Source of the DNA: Sphaerochaeta sp.
GTDB lineage: Bacteria > Spirochaetota > Spirochaetia > Sphaerochaetales > Sphaerochaetaceae
Length of the DNA stretch: 64,000 nucleotides
Assembly: GCA_022482495.1 (NCBI GenBank)
Contig: JAKVPA010000001.1
Span: 372,001-436,000, forward strand
Direction: 5' to 3'
This document shows, piece by piece, positions 35,845-44,845 of this stretch. Each line of letters opens with the position of its first letter. Position 1 is the first letter of the stretch. The notes beneath the pieces were generated by a model, which ran no database searches, had not been told where the DNA came from, and worked only from the letters and a program-made list of their open reading frames with translations. Made by a program: the position numbers and the translations under genes.

Positions 35845-37311
35845 ATGCTGATCAATCTGAACGTCAACCCTGAGGTCAGGGCGAAGAACGTCAAGCTTTG
35901 CAGGGAAAAAGGGATCCTTCTGCCGACTTTCAAGCAGATGTGCGATCCTTCCACCATTCCCCAGGACATCAAGAAAAAACTGAAGGACGTCGGACTGTGG
36001 GACGTCAATCCGCTGAACCTGTACCGCATCACCTGGCACAACGAGCCGGTGGAGAAAGGCGGCCAGTTCGGCGGCGTGAATTATATCGAGATCCCCAGGG
36101 AGATCACCGGCGTCAAGGCGCACATCTACGCCCTGGTCGGAAAGTTCTTCCCCACCGGAGCCCACAAGGTCGGCGCCACGTACGCGTGCCTTGCCCCTGC
36201 GTTGGTGACGGGCAACTTCGATTCCGTCTCCCAACAGGCCGTCTGGCCGTCCACCGGCAACTACTGCCGTGGCGGCGCGTACAACTCCGCCCTGCTTGGC
36301 TGCAAGTCGATCGCCATTCTTCCTGCGGAAATGAGCAAGGAGCGGTTCAACTGGCTGAAGTCGGTGGCCGGTGAAGTGATCGCCACCCCGGGATGCGAAT
36401 CCAACGTCAAGGAGATCTTCGACAAGTGCCATGAGCTGGACCGCGAGCGGGGCAAGCACATCGTGATCTTCAACCAGTTCGAGCAGTTCGAGAACTATCT
36501 GTGGCACTACACCGTCACGGGAAGCGCCATCATCGAGGTGCTGAAGAAGCTCGGCGTCAAGGACGAGAACGTCCGGGGCTACGTCTCCTCCACGGGAAGC
36601 GGCGGGACGCTTGCCGCCGGTGACCATCTGAAGGATGTGTATCCCAACATCAAGATTGGCGCCGGGGAAGCGTTGCAGTGTCCGACGTTGCTGCGTAACG
36701 GCTTCGGCGGCCACCGGATCGAAGGGATCGGAGACAAGCACGTGCCTTGGATCCACAATGTGAAGAACACCGACATGGTGCTGGCCATCAATGACCAGGA
36801 CTGCATGGACATCTACCGCCTGTTCAACGAGCCGGCCGGAATCTCCTACCTGAAGAAGCAGGGGGTCAAGGAAGAGGATCTGAAGCATCTTCCTCTGTTC
36901 GGCATCAGTGGCATCGGCAACCTGCTGGGAGCCATCAAGATGGCCAAGTACTACGAGATGGACGAGAATGATGTGATCTTCACCATCATGACGGATTCCT
37001 CGGTGATGTACACCTCCCGGTTGAAGGAGTTGGAAGCGCAGCAGGGTCCGTTCGACGAGATGGAAGCGGCCCGTGTGCTTGCCGCCGCGCTGCATCACCA
37101 GGGCATCGAGAACGCCCTGGAGCTGACCTACTACGAGCGGCTGAGAATCCACAACCTGAAGTACTACACCTGGGTCGAGCAACAGGGAAAGACGTTCCAG
37201 GAGCTCAACGCCCAGTGGTACGACCGGTCGTACTGGAAGCAGATTCCGCCGATGGCCAAGCAAATCGACGAGATGATCGAAGCGTTCAACAAGGAAGTCC
37301 AGCAAGGCTGA
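35845..37311 (+). CDS. PLP-dependent enzyme of the TrpB/cysteine-synthase fold
   Basis: PLP enzyme of 488 aa in fold type II. The lysine that binds PLP is probably in PTGAHKVGATYACL, and the phosphate loop in STGSGGTLAAGDH. It belongs to a poorly characterised group often named only PLP-dependent protein subunit beta. It is divergent from ygfK and shares its control region. In E. coli a different PLP enzyme, YgeX (2,3-diaminopropionate ammonia-lyase), accompanies this cluster and is missing here, so this protein may fill that place; this is inference. The start at 35845 follows GGAGG. Confidence 0.82.
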   Translation: MLINLNVNPEVRAKNVKLCREKGILLPTFKQMCDPSTIPQDIKKKLKDVGLWDVNPLNLYRITWHNEPVEKGGQFGGVNYIEIPREITGVKAHIYALVGKFFPTGAHKVGATYACLAPALVTGNFDSVSQQAVWPSTGNYCRGGAYNSALLGCKSIAILPAEMSKERFNWLKSVAGEVIATPGCESNVKEIFDKCHELDRERGKHIVIFNQFEQFENYLWHYTVTGSAIIEVLKKLGVKDENVRGYVSSTGSGGTLAAGDHLKDVYPNIKIGAGEALQCPTLLRNGFGGHRIEGIGDKHVPWIHNVKNTDMVLAINDQDCMDIYRLFNEPAGISYLKKQGVKEEDLKHLPLFGISGIGNLLGAIKMAKYYEMDENDVIFTIMTDSSVMYTSRLKELEAQQGPFDEMEAARVLAAALHHQGIENALELTYYERLRIHNLKYYTWVEQQGKTFQELNAQWYDRSYWKQIPPMAKQIDEMIEAFNKEVQQG

Positions 37312-37319
37312 GGCATTCA

Positions 37320-37347
37320 GGAAGGGAGGCGGTTCCGCTTCCCTTCC
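37320..37347 (+). terminator. Hairpin after the PLP enzyme gene
   Basis: Stem with arms GGAAGGGAGGCGG / CCGCTTCCCTTCC starting 8 nt after the stop codon. The following T-rich tract begins only some bases later, so termination may be partial. Confidence 0.55.
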
Positions 37348-37423
37348 TTGCGTTTGGCTGTTGGTGTTTCCCTTTTTTCTTTCTTTTATTTTTGAAACTT
37401 TTTCTTTTCAGTGAGGTACCCCG

Positions 37424-38651
37424 ATGCGATTCACCTACGTTTGCAACGAATGCGGCAAGGTCTTTGACACGGACCAGGTCATCTACCAGTGTCCCGACTG
37501 CAGCAAGGACAACGATGATTTCCACTTCCCCAAAGGAAACCTGGTCGTCCGCTACGATCCGGATGAACTGAGGGCGTTGAAACAGAAGGAGCATCTGAGT
37601 TTCTATGACTTCTTCCCCTACCCGGTTCCTGACAAGGAATGCTACCCGGTGGGGAACACCCCGCTGGTCAAGCCTACCCGGTTGATCACAAAGTACGGGG
37701 AGAACGGCGTATTGCTGAAGATGGACAGCGCGCTTCCCTCCGGTTCGTTCAAGGACCGGGCAAGCCAGTTGGTGGCGGCCCAGGCCATCGCCCACCATGA
37801 GAAGAAGGTGACGTTGGCGTCCACCGGAAACGCCGGGGCGGCGATGAGTTGCGCCGGAGCGGCCTATGGCCTGTCCATCGTGCTGTTCGTTCCCGAGACG
37901 GCACCGGTGAACAAGCTGATGCAGTCCGTCCTGTACGGAGCCGAGGTGATCCCGGTGAAAGGGACGTACGATGACGCGTTCAAGCTGTCGCTGGCCTATA
38001 CCAAGCACTTCGGGGGCATCAATCGCAACACGGCGTACAATCCGATGACCATCGAAGGCAAGAAGAGCGTCTCCATCGAGCTGTTCCTCCAGCTGGAACG
38101 GAAGGTTCCCGATCTGGTGTACGTGCCGGTGGGTGACGGATGCATCTACTCCGGCGTGGTCAAGGGGTTCCTGGATCTCCGGGATGCCGGCTTGATCGAC
38201 CGTCTGCCCCATGTGATCTGCGTGCAGTCCCGGCAGTCAAACGCCATCAGCAGGGCGTTTTCCACCGGCAGGTTCGATGCCATCCGACAGGCGACCACCA
38301 AAGCCGATTCGATCAGCGTGGAGAATCCGGCAAGTGGCCGGATGGCGGTGCGGTACCTGAAGGAATCGGAGGGATACTGCGTCGAGGTGGATGACACGGA
38401 GATCTTCGACGCTCAGATGGAGCTCGGTCAGGGAGGCGGGAGCGTTCGTCGAGCCGGCCGCCGCCTGCGCCTGGGCTGGGTTCGTCCACGACAAGGAGAA
38501 CCGGACCAAACGGTTCGGGACGGACGCGTCCGTCTGCGTCCTGTTGACCGGCATCGGTTTCAAGGACATGCAGGCGTTCTCCGGCAAGGTGGCCATTCCC
38601 CCCGCCATCGAGAACAGCGAGGAAGCGATGCTTCAGCGTTGTTCCCGCTGA
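37424..38651 (+). CDS. thrC: Threonine synthase-like PLP enzyme, frameshifted
   Basis: Fold type II PLP enzyme (about 408 aa repaired). The N-terminus is a zinc-ribbon-like segment (CNECGKVF, CPDCSKDN), as in one group of threonine synthases; the PLP lysine lies in SGSFKDRASQ and the glycine loop in STGNAGAAMS. One extra base near 38429 shifts the frame; the expected REAGAFVEPAAACAWAG continues in the next frame to 38651. Threonine synthase is the most likely role, but a diaminopropionate ammonia-lyase-like role in the neighbouring purine pathway cannot be excluded. Confidence 0.82.
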
Positions 38652-38710
38652 CACCTTCCCTTTACTCTCCCCGGTCGATTCGGTATCTTGTGCGAAGAGA
38701 GAGGTGACCT

Positions 38711-39199
38711 ATGAAGGAGTTTTTGATCGGTCTTGGACTGGGCGGATTGCTCACGCTGGTCGTCGCCATCGCGATGTCCATCAGCAACCACCGCAAGATG
38801 CTTGTCGTCAAGGCGGAGAAGGACAAGTACAAACAGATGGTGACCGACCGGATGGACATCGAGGCCGAGGGTCTGTCCAAGCTGAAGGCGGAGAATGAGT
38901 CGTTGAAGAAAGCCAACGAGAACCTCAGGATCACCGTCAACACCTACTCCCAGAAACCGGGTCGCAAGGAAATCTCCCGCCTGCAGGTCTACCAGCTTGC
39001 CGTTGACCGGCTTACCATCAACAGCCCGGGCTTCGGCGCCGCGTGGCAGGCCGCGTTGAAGGAAAGCGAGGATGAGTTCCAGAAGACCTACGTCGGCGTC
39101 CAGCCGTTCATCCGTCGTCTGATCCCGATGAAGACCGATGCCGCAGTGCTGCCGGAGAAAGTCGAAGTGAATGACGACGAGGACGAAGAAAAGTCCTGA
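38711..39199 (+). CDS. Membrane-anchored coiled-coil protein of unknown function
   Basis: Protein of 162 aa with one N-terminal membrane helix (LIGLGLGGLLTLVVAIAM), a coiled-coil of about 60 residues (Lys/Glu-rich heptads), a middle part with Tyr and Phe, and an acidic tail (NDDEDEEKS). No family is recognised. The start has GAGGTG. It stands alone between the thrC-like gene and a long gap. Confidence 0.7.
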   Translation: MKEFLIGLGLGGLLTLVVAIAMSISNHRKMLVVKAEKDKYKQMVTDRMDIEAEGLSKLKAENESLKKANENLRITVNTYSQKPGRKEISRLQVYQLAVDRLTINSPGFGAAWQAALKESEDEFQKTYVGVQPFIRRLIPMKTDAAVLPEKVEVNDDEDEEKS

Positions 39200-40032
39200 A
39201 ACGATTCAGAAATGAGTTTGGAAAGAGGGAATGTCTCATTCCATCCACAGGAAGAATCCGGGGGGTATGAATTCCTTCCCAGTTTCAATTTGATGTTTTC
39301 TGCATCATTTGAGATATGAGCGAAAGATCCATACACGGAGAAGACCATAGTTTTTTATATCAAAACCTTTTTCATCGGGTATTTTCCCAAGATTCGTACA
39401 CTTGAGAAAATTCTGTTTTGCTTCATGGTCGGTTCTGCTGGTAAAGAGAAATCACATCTGAGAAATGTTACGACTCCGGACAATTTCATCCTCGAAATTC
39501 CGAACTTGTGGAACACAGAAAATAGCATCAACTCTGGGCTCCTTTGATAAAGTATAGTATTTCGTAAAACACGAAGTAACACCTATACTTGAACAAAACA
39601 GCATCAAGAACGCAAGGGTCTTTCTCCTTTGGGGTTTTCTTCCTCATGATCACCACCTGGAAACAGACTATCTCACATCTCTTTCCCTTAGGTAAAAAAG
39701 GTTTCCCAGAACCAATCATCCAAGAGGCAGAGAAAATCCAGAACGCACGACGATCACCCTGCTGACGGTTTCTAAGACTGCAGGATTACCACGGCGAGAA
39801 GCATATACCACGGAACAAAAGCAACGAGTTCTTTCTTCTTCTTTCACCTGTTCCAATGCAGATATGTGTCTCCTGTGGGAGATCAGGGAATCCCGGGGAA
39901 AAGAACGGCTTCGCCAGATGGTACAGGAAAAAGTGCTGGCACCCAAAGGGGAAAGAAAAAGCAGGCGCTACCGGATGGATGTCCGATAACCTCCCTGCTT
40001 TTCCAACAACCGTTTTTCCTGCATACTTGAAG
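39200..40032. other. 833-bp gap without a convincing gene
   Basis: More AT-rich than its surroundings. Several short frames exist but none has a ribosome-binding site or a known motif. A perfect palindrome TTCGT-AAAAC-ACGAA lies at 39561-39575, beside TATAGT, and looks like an operator. A plus-strand frame ending near 39980 (VQEKVLAPKGERKSRRYRMD) resembles the C-terminus of an ATP-dependent helicase-like regulator, perhaps a remnant. The stretch may be a decayed mobile or toxin-antitoxin region. Confidence 0.4.
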
Positions 40033-40116
40033 TACCCAGAACGGGGGTCGAACCCGTACGACATCACTGCCTAGGGATTTTAAGTCCCTTGCGTCTACCA
40101 GTTCCGCCATCTGGGC
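40033..40116 (-). tRNA. tRNA-Leu (anticodon UAA)
   Basis: Full cloverleaf on the minus strand, 84 nt: acceptor GCCCAGA, D-loop with GGTAGACG, anticodon stem GGGA / TCCC with the loop CTTAAAA (anticodon TAA), a long variable arm (class II), and T-loop GGTTCGACC. The first pair appears as G1-U72 and CCA is not encoded. The long variable arm and anticodon identify leucine. A TatD gene lies divergently next to it. Confidence 0.95.
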
Positions 40117-40160
40117 ACATCAAGGATGATAGCTGTTTTCCCCGGAGGTTGCAAGAAAAG

Positions 40161-40940
40161 ATGGAACAAACGATCAAACTTACCGACAGTCACTTCCACA
40201 TCCTCTCCCTCTCGGAGAAAGGGCTGGATACCAATGACCTTCTGGAACGTATGGAGGCCCAGGGAATGGAAGCCATTGACATCGGCACCGTCTCGGACGA
40301 TCTTCCCGCACGGAGGAAACTGCTTGGGGGGAGGAACTACCCGCTTTCCGCCGGCATCGGCCCCTGGGGCGTCGGACAGGACATCGAGGAACTGAAGCGG
40401 ATGATCGCATCGTACGGTCCGGTATGCGCCATCGGAGAGATCGGGCTGGACAACCATTGGAAGAACTATGCAGCCCCATTGGCGCAGGAAACATTCTTGT
40501 CCGAACAGATTGACCTGGCCGACTCGCTCGGACTGCCGGTGATCTTCCATGTACGTGACGCCGACGAGCAGATCCGGAGGATTCTCAAAAGCAGACCTTT
40601 TCCCAAGGGCGGCATCATGCACTGCTTCGAAGGGGACGACCGCACCTGCGACGTGGCGCTTCAGACGGGATTCTTCATCTCGTTCAGCGGCGTGGTCACC
40701 TACAAAGGCAACGAATGGATGGAGGCCATCGTCCGGATGGTCCCCGATGACCGGCTCCTGTTGGAGACGGACAGCCCGTACCTTTCACCGGTACCGCTCC
40801 GTGGACTGAAGAACACGCCGCTTTCCATCATCCACACCTATGAAAAGGTGGCGGAGATCAGGAAAACCACCGTCGAATCGCTTGCAACAATCGTCCGAAC
40901 CAACCTCCATGCGTTCCTTGCAGCGGGACATACCGCCTGA
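40161..40940 (+). CDS. tatD: TatD-family metal-dependent hydrolase
   Basis: Cytosolic deoxyribonuclease-type TIM-barrel enzyme (259 aa). Metal and catalytic motifs: TDSHFHIL, AIGEIGLDNHW, IFHVRDAD, MHCFEG and LLETDSPYL. The ATG at 40161 has GGAGG 12 bases upstream; the frame continues upstream into the tRNA gene and is not used. Its 3' end overlaps a convergent gene by 83 nt. TatD proteins act on DNA ends or D-amino-acyl products; the substrate is not fixed. Confidence 0.92.
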   Translation: MEQTIKLTDSHFHILSLSEKGLDTNDLLERMEAQGMEAIDIGTVSDDLPARRKLLGGRNYPLSAGIGPWGVGQDIEELKRMIASYGPVCAIGEIGLDNHWKNYAAPLAQETFLSEQIDLADSLGLPVIFHVRDADEQIRRILKSRPFPKGGIMHCFEGDDRTCDVALQTGFFISFSGVVTYKGNEWMEAIVRMVPDDRLLLETDSPYLSPVPLRGLKNTPLSIIHTYEKVAEIRKTTVESLATIVRTNLHAFLAAGHTA

Positions 40941-41685
40941 GAAGCGGTACGGTTTGGGGTGAGACAGGTTGTGTGTGGATCACTTCTGAAAGCGTAGCGG
41001 CAAGATCATCCACCACCACCCCCTGGAGATTTTCCTTGGGTACGGCAAGCATGAAACGGCCCGGAACGATCCACTGAAGTGAGGTCTGTACACTGAAGAA
41101 GGGAGAAGGATCTTCGTTCGCTCCCCAGACAATCGTCCGGTACCCGGCTGCTTCCCATGCCCGGAGCGAAGCGATGGCCGAGGTGTCCGTCACCTCGGTG
41201 AGTTCCATATGGTGCGGATATACGTTGATCTGGGACGGTGCCTGTCCCTGGGAGACCAGCAACGTCTGGTCATCACCTTTTTGGGGGAATCCCGACTCTT
41301 GTGTGGTGGTGAGGGTGAACGTGGCAAGTTCACTTTCCGTCTCCATGCCGATGTATACGCTCGTCGGGATTTCTGTTTCCTGGATCCGGTACTCGGCCAT
41401 CAACGTGGTCACCAGTGGGGAGGACAACGTCCATCTCCCATGGGTTTTGTTGAGCAAGGCGACCGCTTCTTCCCTGCTTTCCGGAAGGGTGTCCCATTTC
41501 TCCACTTTCACCCGGACTCCCTGTTTCAGCATCTTCCGCTCCAGGGCTGGCAACGCCAGATCCAGGTCGGTCAGCCGATACACCGGGTCGGTGACCACCG
41601 TCAGCGTGGGGAGCAGGAAATACCCGCCTCCGATCAGGAAGAGGAGCAACGTGAGGATGATGAGGGGAAGCTTCCGATGCCGCAT
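40858..41685 (-). CDS. Membrane-anchored or secreted protein of unknown function
   Basis: Protein of 275 aa with a single N-terminal hydrophobic helix (PLIILTLLLFLIGGGYFLL) and an extracytoplasmic domain. VVTDPVYRLTDLDLALP and WEAAGYRTIVWGAN recall the two-lobed fold of periplasmic binding proteins, but no family is certain. The ATG at 41685 is chosen because the -10 box TACAGT ends 6 nt upstream; an ATG at 41739 would lie before it. The 3' end overlaps tatD on the other strand. Confidence 0.7.
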   Translation of the reverse strand: MRHRKLPLIILTLLLFLIGGGYFLLPTLTVVTDPVYRLTDLDLALPALERKMLKQGVRVKVEKWDTLPESREEAVALLNKTHGRWTLSSPLVTTLMAEYRIQETEIPTSVYIGMETESELATFTLTTTQESGFPQKGDDQTLLVSQGQAPSQINVYPHHMELTEVTDTSAIASLRAWEAAGYRTIVWGANEDPSPFFSVQTSLQWIVPGRFMLAVPKENLQGVVVDDLAATLSEVIHTQPVSPQTVPLLRRYVPLQGTHGGWFGRLLQAIRRWFS

Positions 41686-41691
41686 GGGGAC

Positions 41692-41697
41692 ACTGTA
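41692..41697 (-). promoter_or_regulatory. -10 box 6 nt before the start codon
   Basis: TACAGT on the minus strand is separated by 6 nt from the ATG at 41685, predicting a leaderless transcript. No good -35 box is seen. Confidence 0.4.
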
Positions 41698-41799
41698 CCA
41701 TATTTTTCCCCGGCAAGGAATCAGAGCTCTGTTGACCAACGATACGGGAAAAAGCTAGATTAGCTCTAGAAATGTTTATCATGAGAGGAGAGAAACGCT

Positions 41800-42792
41800 A
41801 TGGTTTCGTATAAGGAACTCGGTCTGGTCAACACCAGAGAGATGTTTGCCAAAGCGGTGAAGGGCGGTTACGCAATTCCTGCCTACAACTTCAACAATAT
41901 GGAGCAGATGCAGGCCATCATCCAAGCGTGCGTGGAGACGCGTTCGCCGGTCATTCTGCAGGTGTCCAAGGGCGCTCGTGACTACGCCAACATCAACATT
42001 CTGCGCAATATGGCGCGCGGTGCGACGGAATACGCCAAAGAACTGGGCTACGCCATTCCCATCGTGTTGCATCTCGACCATGGCGACAGCTTCGAGACGG
42101 CCAAGCAGTGCATCGACAATGGATTCTCGTCCGTGATGATCGATGGTTCTTCCCTTCCGTTCGATGAGAACATCGCGCTGACCAAGAAAGTGGTTGACTA
42201 CGCCCATCAGTTCGACGTCACCGTCGAAGGAGAGCTTGGCGTGCTTGCCGGCATCGAGGATGAAGTTTCCGCCGAAACCAGCCACTATACCCGTCCGGAG
42301 GATGTGGAGGAGTTCGTCAAGAAGACCGGTGTGGACTCCCTGGCCATCTCCATCGGCACCAGCCATGGCGCCTGCAAGTTCAAGCCGGATCAGTGCACCC
42401 GCAACGCCGATGGCATTTTGATACCGCCTCCGCTTCGCTTCGACATCCTGGCCGAGGTTGAGAAACGGCTCCCCGGTTTCCCCATCGTACTGCATGGCTC
42501 TTCTTCCGTACCCATCGAGTATGTGAAGATGATCAACGAGTACGGCGGCAAGCTGAAGGACAACGTCGGTATTCCTGAGGAACAGCTGCGCAAGGCGGCC
42601 AAGACCAACGTCTGCAAGATCAACATCGACAGCGACGGCCGGCTTGCCATGACGGCGATGATCCGCAAGGTGTTCCACGACCATCCGGAAGTGTTCGATC
42701 CGCGCAAGTACCTCGGACCAGCCCGTGACGAGCTGAAGAAGATGTACGAGCACAAGAACAAGGACGTGCTTGGCTCCGCCGGCAAGGCGTGA
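41800..42792 (+). CDS. fba: Fructose-bisphosphate aldolase, class II
   Basis: Zinc-dependent glycolytic aldolase of 330 aa. Zinc and active-site motifs: VLHLDHGDSFE, VEGELGVLAG, SIGTSHGACKFKP and VLHGSSSVP. It interconverts fructose 1,6-bisphosphate and two triose phosphates in the cytosol. Ribosome-binding site GAGAGGAGAG upstream; single-gene unit with terminator. Confidence 0.97.
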   Translation: MVSYKELGLVNTREMFAKAVKGGYAIPAYNFNNMEQMQAIIQACVETRSPVILQVSKGARDYANINILRNMARGATEYAKELGYAIPIVLHLDHGDSFETAKQCIDNGFSSVMIDGSSLPFDENIALTKKVVDYAHQFDVTVEGELGVLAGIEDEVSAETSHYTRPEDVEEFVKKTGVDSLAISIGTSHGACKFKPDQCTRNADGILIPPPLRFDILAEVEKRLPGFPIVLHGSSSVPIEYVKMINEYGGKLKDNVGIPEEQLRKAAKTNVCKINIDSDGRLAMTAMIRKVFHDHPEVFDPRKYLGPARDELKKMYEHKNKDVLGSAGKA

Positions 42793-42814
42793 TGCCTGTT
42801 CTTTGTCCAGAGAA

Positions 42815-42850
42815 ACCCACTGCCAGAGCGCGTCTGACGGTGGGTTTTTG
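42815..42850 (+). terminator. Terminator of fba
   Basis: Long stem with arms ACCCACTGCCAGA / TCTGACGGTGGGT (one mismatch and one G-U pair) followed by five Ts. Confidence 0.85.
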
Positions 42851-42975
42851 TATCTTTCCATGGGGGCGGGACTTTGACAGGTCCATGCCCTTATGCTATA
42901 GTCGGGAATGAGCTTTTGCTTTACAAACGCTTGAAAAACTAAGGTGCTTTTCCCGCGAAAACACAAGGAGATCGA

Positions 42976-43551
42976 TTGGCTACGAAAGATTTACGGATCA
43001 ACAGACAGATCCGCGCAAAGGAAGTGTTCGTCATTGACGCAGATGGAAATCAGAAAGGGATCATGAGCGTACTGGACGCTCTCAGACTTGCTGAGGACGA
43101 GGGGCTGGATTTGGTTGAAGTCTCCCCTACGGCGAATCCGCCGGTGTGCAGGATCCTGGACTTCGGCAAATACCGGTATGAGCAGGAGAAACGGCTCAGG
43201 GACGCCAAGAAGAACCAGACGACCATCAAGATCAAGGAAATCCGGATGCAGCCGAAGATCGAAAAGCATGATATCGAGACGAAAGGCAAGTTCATCGCTG
43301 ATTTCCTCTCCCAGGGGAACAAGGTGAAGATCAGCATCCGCTTCCGTGGCCGGGAAATGGCCCACACGGACCTTGGGAAAGATACGTTGAACAAGATACT
43401 TGAAAATCTTACCACAAATGGTGTAGAGTTCAATCTTGACCGTCCGCCGCTGATGGAAGGAAAAATGATGTCCATCATGGTCAGTCCACGCAATCCCAAC
43501 AAGGGACAGCAGGCCGCCAAACCCCAACAGCCGCAGACAGACAAACAGTAA
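42976..43551 (+). CDS. infC: Translation initiation factor IF-3
   Basis: IF-3 of 191 aa: N-terminal domain (RINRQIRAKEVFVID), linker, and C-terminal domain (KEIRMQPKIEKHDIETK, VKISIRFRGREM), ending in a Gln/Pro/Lys-rich tail. It keeps 30S subunits free and checks start codons. The start is TTG at 42976 with AAGGAG upstream; rare infC starts are known to allow self-control by IF-3. It heads infC-rpmI-rplT; a promoter with TATAGT near 42896 is likely. Confidence 0.96.
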   Translation: MATKDLRINRQIRAKEVFVIDADGNQKGIMSVLDALRLAEDEGLDLVEVSPTANPPVCRILDFGKYRYEQEKRLRDAKKNQTTIKIKEIRMQPKIEKHDIETKGKFIADFLSQGNKVKISIRFRGREMAHTDLGKDTLNKILENLTTNGVEFNLDRPPLMEGKMMSIMVSPRNPNKGQQAAKPQQPQTDKQ

Positions 43552-43629
43552 CCTACAGCCGAAAGGCTTTGGGAATAACCGCCGTTCAGGGGTTTCTTGT
43601 TCCTGACGACGAGAAGGAAGGTAATGGAT

Positions 43630-43830
43630 ATGCCGAAGATGAAAACAAGAAAATCCGTCGCCAAAAGGTTTCGGATCACCGGGACTGGCAAGGTGCGCTA
43701 CAAGAAAGCGAACCTGCGCCATATTCTCACCAAGAAAAGCCGCAAACGCAAGAGTGACCTGCGCAAACAGGGATACTTGACCGCGAAGCCGATGATCAAG
43801 TCTGTAAAGACGATGATGCCATGGGCGTAG
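43630..43830 (+). CDS. rpmI: 50S ribosomal protein L35
   Basis: 66 aa, very basic: [20 protein letters not shown] and [18 protein letters not shown] are typical for L35. The start at 43630 follows AAGGAAGG; an ATG at 43624 is also possible. It lies between infC and rplT, the standard order. Confidence 0.96.
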   Translation: MPKMKTRKSVAKRFRITGTGKVRYKKANLRHILTKKSRKRKSDLRKQGYLTAKPMIKSVKTMMPWA

Positions 43831-43840
43831 GAGGCGAACG

Positions 43841-44197
43841 ATGAGAGCAGTCGACGGAACCAAACACAAGGATCGAAGGAAGAAAGTACTTGACCTCGCC
43901 AAAGGCTATTGGGGCCGCAGAAGCACCAACTGGCGTGTGGCGAAGGATGCTGTCGCGAAAGCGGGCAAGTATGCGTATCGTGGCCGGAAAGAGAAGAAGC
44001 GGGATTACCGCAAACTCTGGATCGCCAGAATCAACGCTGCGGTCCGCGCCGAAGGAATGAACTACTCCCAGTTCATGCATGGTCTGGCTCTTGCCAAGAT
44101 CCAGCTGAACCGGAAGGCGATTTCCAATATGGCGATCGAAGACAAGCAGGCGTTCACCGCGTTGGTCGCGCAAGCGAAAGCAGCGCTGGAAAGCTGA
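43841..44197 (+). CDS. rplT: 50S ribosomal protein L20
   Basis: 118 aa; KHKDRRKKVLDLAKGYWGRR and RLWIARINAA-type motifs (here KLWIARINAAVRAEGM) identify L20. Ribosome-binding site AGGAGG. L20 can repress its own operon in other bacteria; no binding structure was looked for in detail. Confidence 0.97.
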   Translation: MRAVDGTKHKDRRKKVLDLAKGYWGRRSTNWRVAKDAVAKAGKYAYRGRKEKKRDYRKLWIARINAAVRAEGMNYSQFMHGLALAKIQLNRKAISNMAIEDKQAFTALVAQAKAALES

Positions 44198-44212
44198 GCA
44201 AAGGACGGAATC

Positions 44213-44725
44213 ATGTCGGTGATGGATACGGTGCAGTTGTTGGAACAGAGGACGCAGAAGGCGGCGACGCTGATCGCCATGCTCCGCAAGGAGAAGGCAG
44301 ATCTTCAGGAAAAACTCAACGAGGCGCAAGGTCGCCCGGTGGCGGATCCTGAGACGGAGCGCAAGCTTCAGGAGGCCCTCGCCAGTGTGGCGACGCTCCA
44401 GGAGCAAGTGACCGCGTCTGACGAACTTGCCAAGAAACTTCAGGCTGAGCTGGATGAGGCGAAGCGGCAGATCGAAGAGCTGCAGCAACGCCTGACGCTG
44501 GCCAACACCCACAACGAAGAACTGCAGTCGTACATCAGCAAGTACGAGGAGAGCAACAAGCTCATCGAGGAAAGCATCTCCAAGTCGCTGGAAACCCTTT
44601 CCGGTGTCCAAGGTCTGGACGACATCCCACTGGATACGATGTCCAACCAGGAACTGGAAGCGGCGGACGACTTCACCCGTGGTGGAGCCCTTGGCGGCGA
44701 CCAGGTGGACGAGTCCAACCTCTGA
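44213..44725 (+). CDS. Coiled-coil protein (ZapB-like)
   Basis: 170 aa, predicted to be almost entirely one long coiled coil (residues 1-135, regular heptads of Leu, Ala, Glu and Lys), with an acidic C-terminus (DFTRGGALGGDQVDESNL). It resembles cell-division protein ZapB only in being a short coiled coil, so the name is tentative. It follows rplT closely and is followed by a strong terminator, thus it belongs to the infC operon. Confidence 0.7.
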   Translation: MSVMDTVQLLEQRTQKAATLIAMLRKEKADLQEKLNEAQGRPVADPETERKLQEALASVATLQEQVTASDELAKKLQAELDEAKRQIEELQQRLTLANTHNEELQSYISKYEESNKLIEESISKSLETLSGVQGLDDIPLDTMSNQELEAADDFTRGGALGGDQVDESNL

Positions 44726-44746
44726 TTCTTTTTCTTTCATCCATGT

Positions 44747-44775
44747 CCTGCCGCAGCAATGTGGCAGGTTTTTTT
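44747..44775 (+). terminator. Terminator of the infC-rpmI-rplT operon
   Basis: Stem CCTGCCGC / GTGGCAGG with a 6-nt loop, followed by seven Ts. Confidence 0.9.
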
Positions 44776-44845
44776 ATCGCGCCGCCGGAAGGGTTTTTCC
44801 TTCACCCCCCTTTATCATTTGGGGTTTCTTGTGTACCATAGGAAT

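Noticed and set aside
39088-40074. Short frames in the 39.2-40.0 kb gap
   Set aside because: None has a ribosome-binding site, family motif or consistent codon use; recorded as a gap instead.
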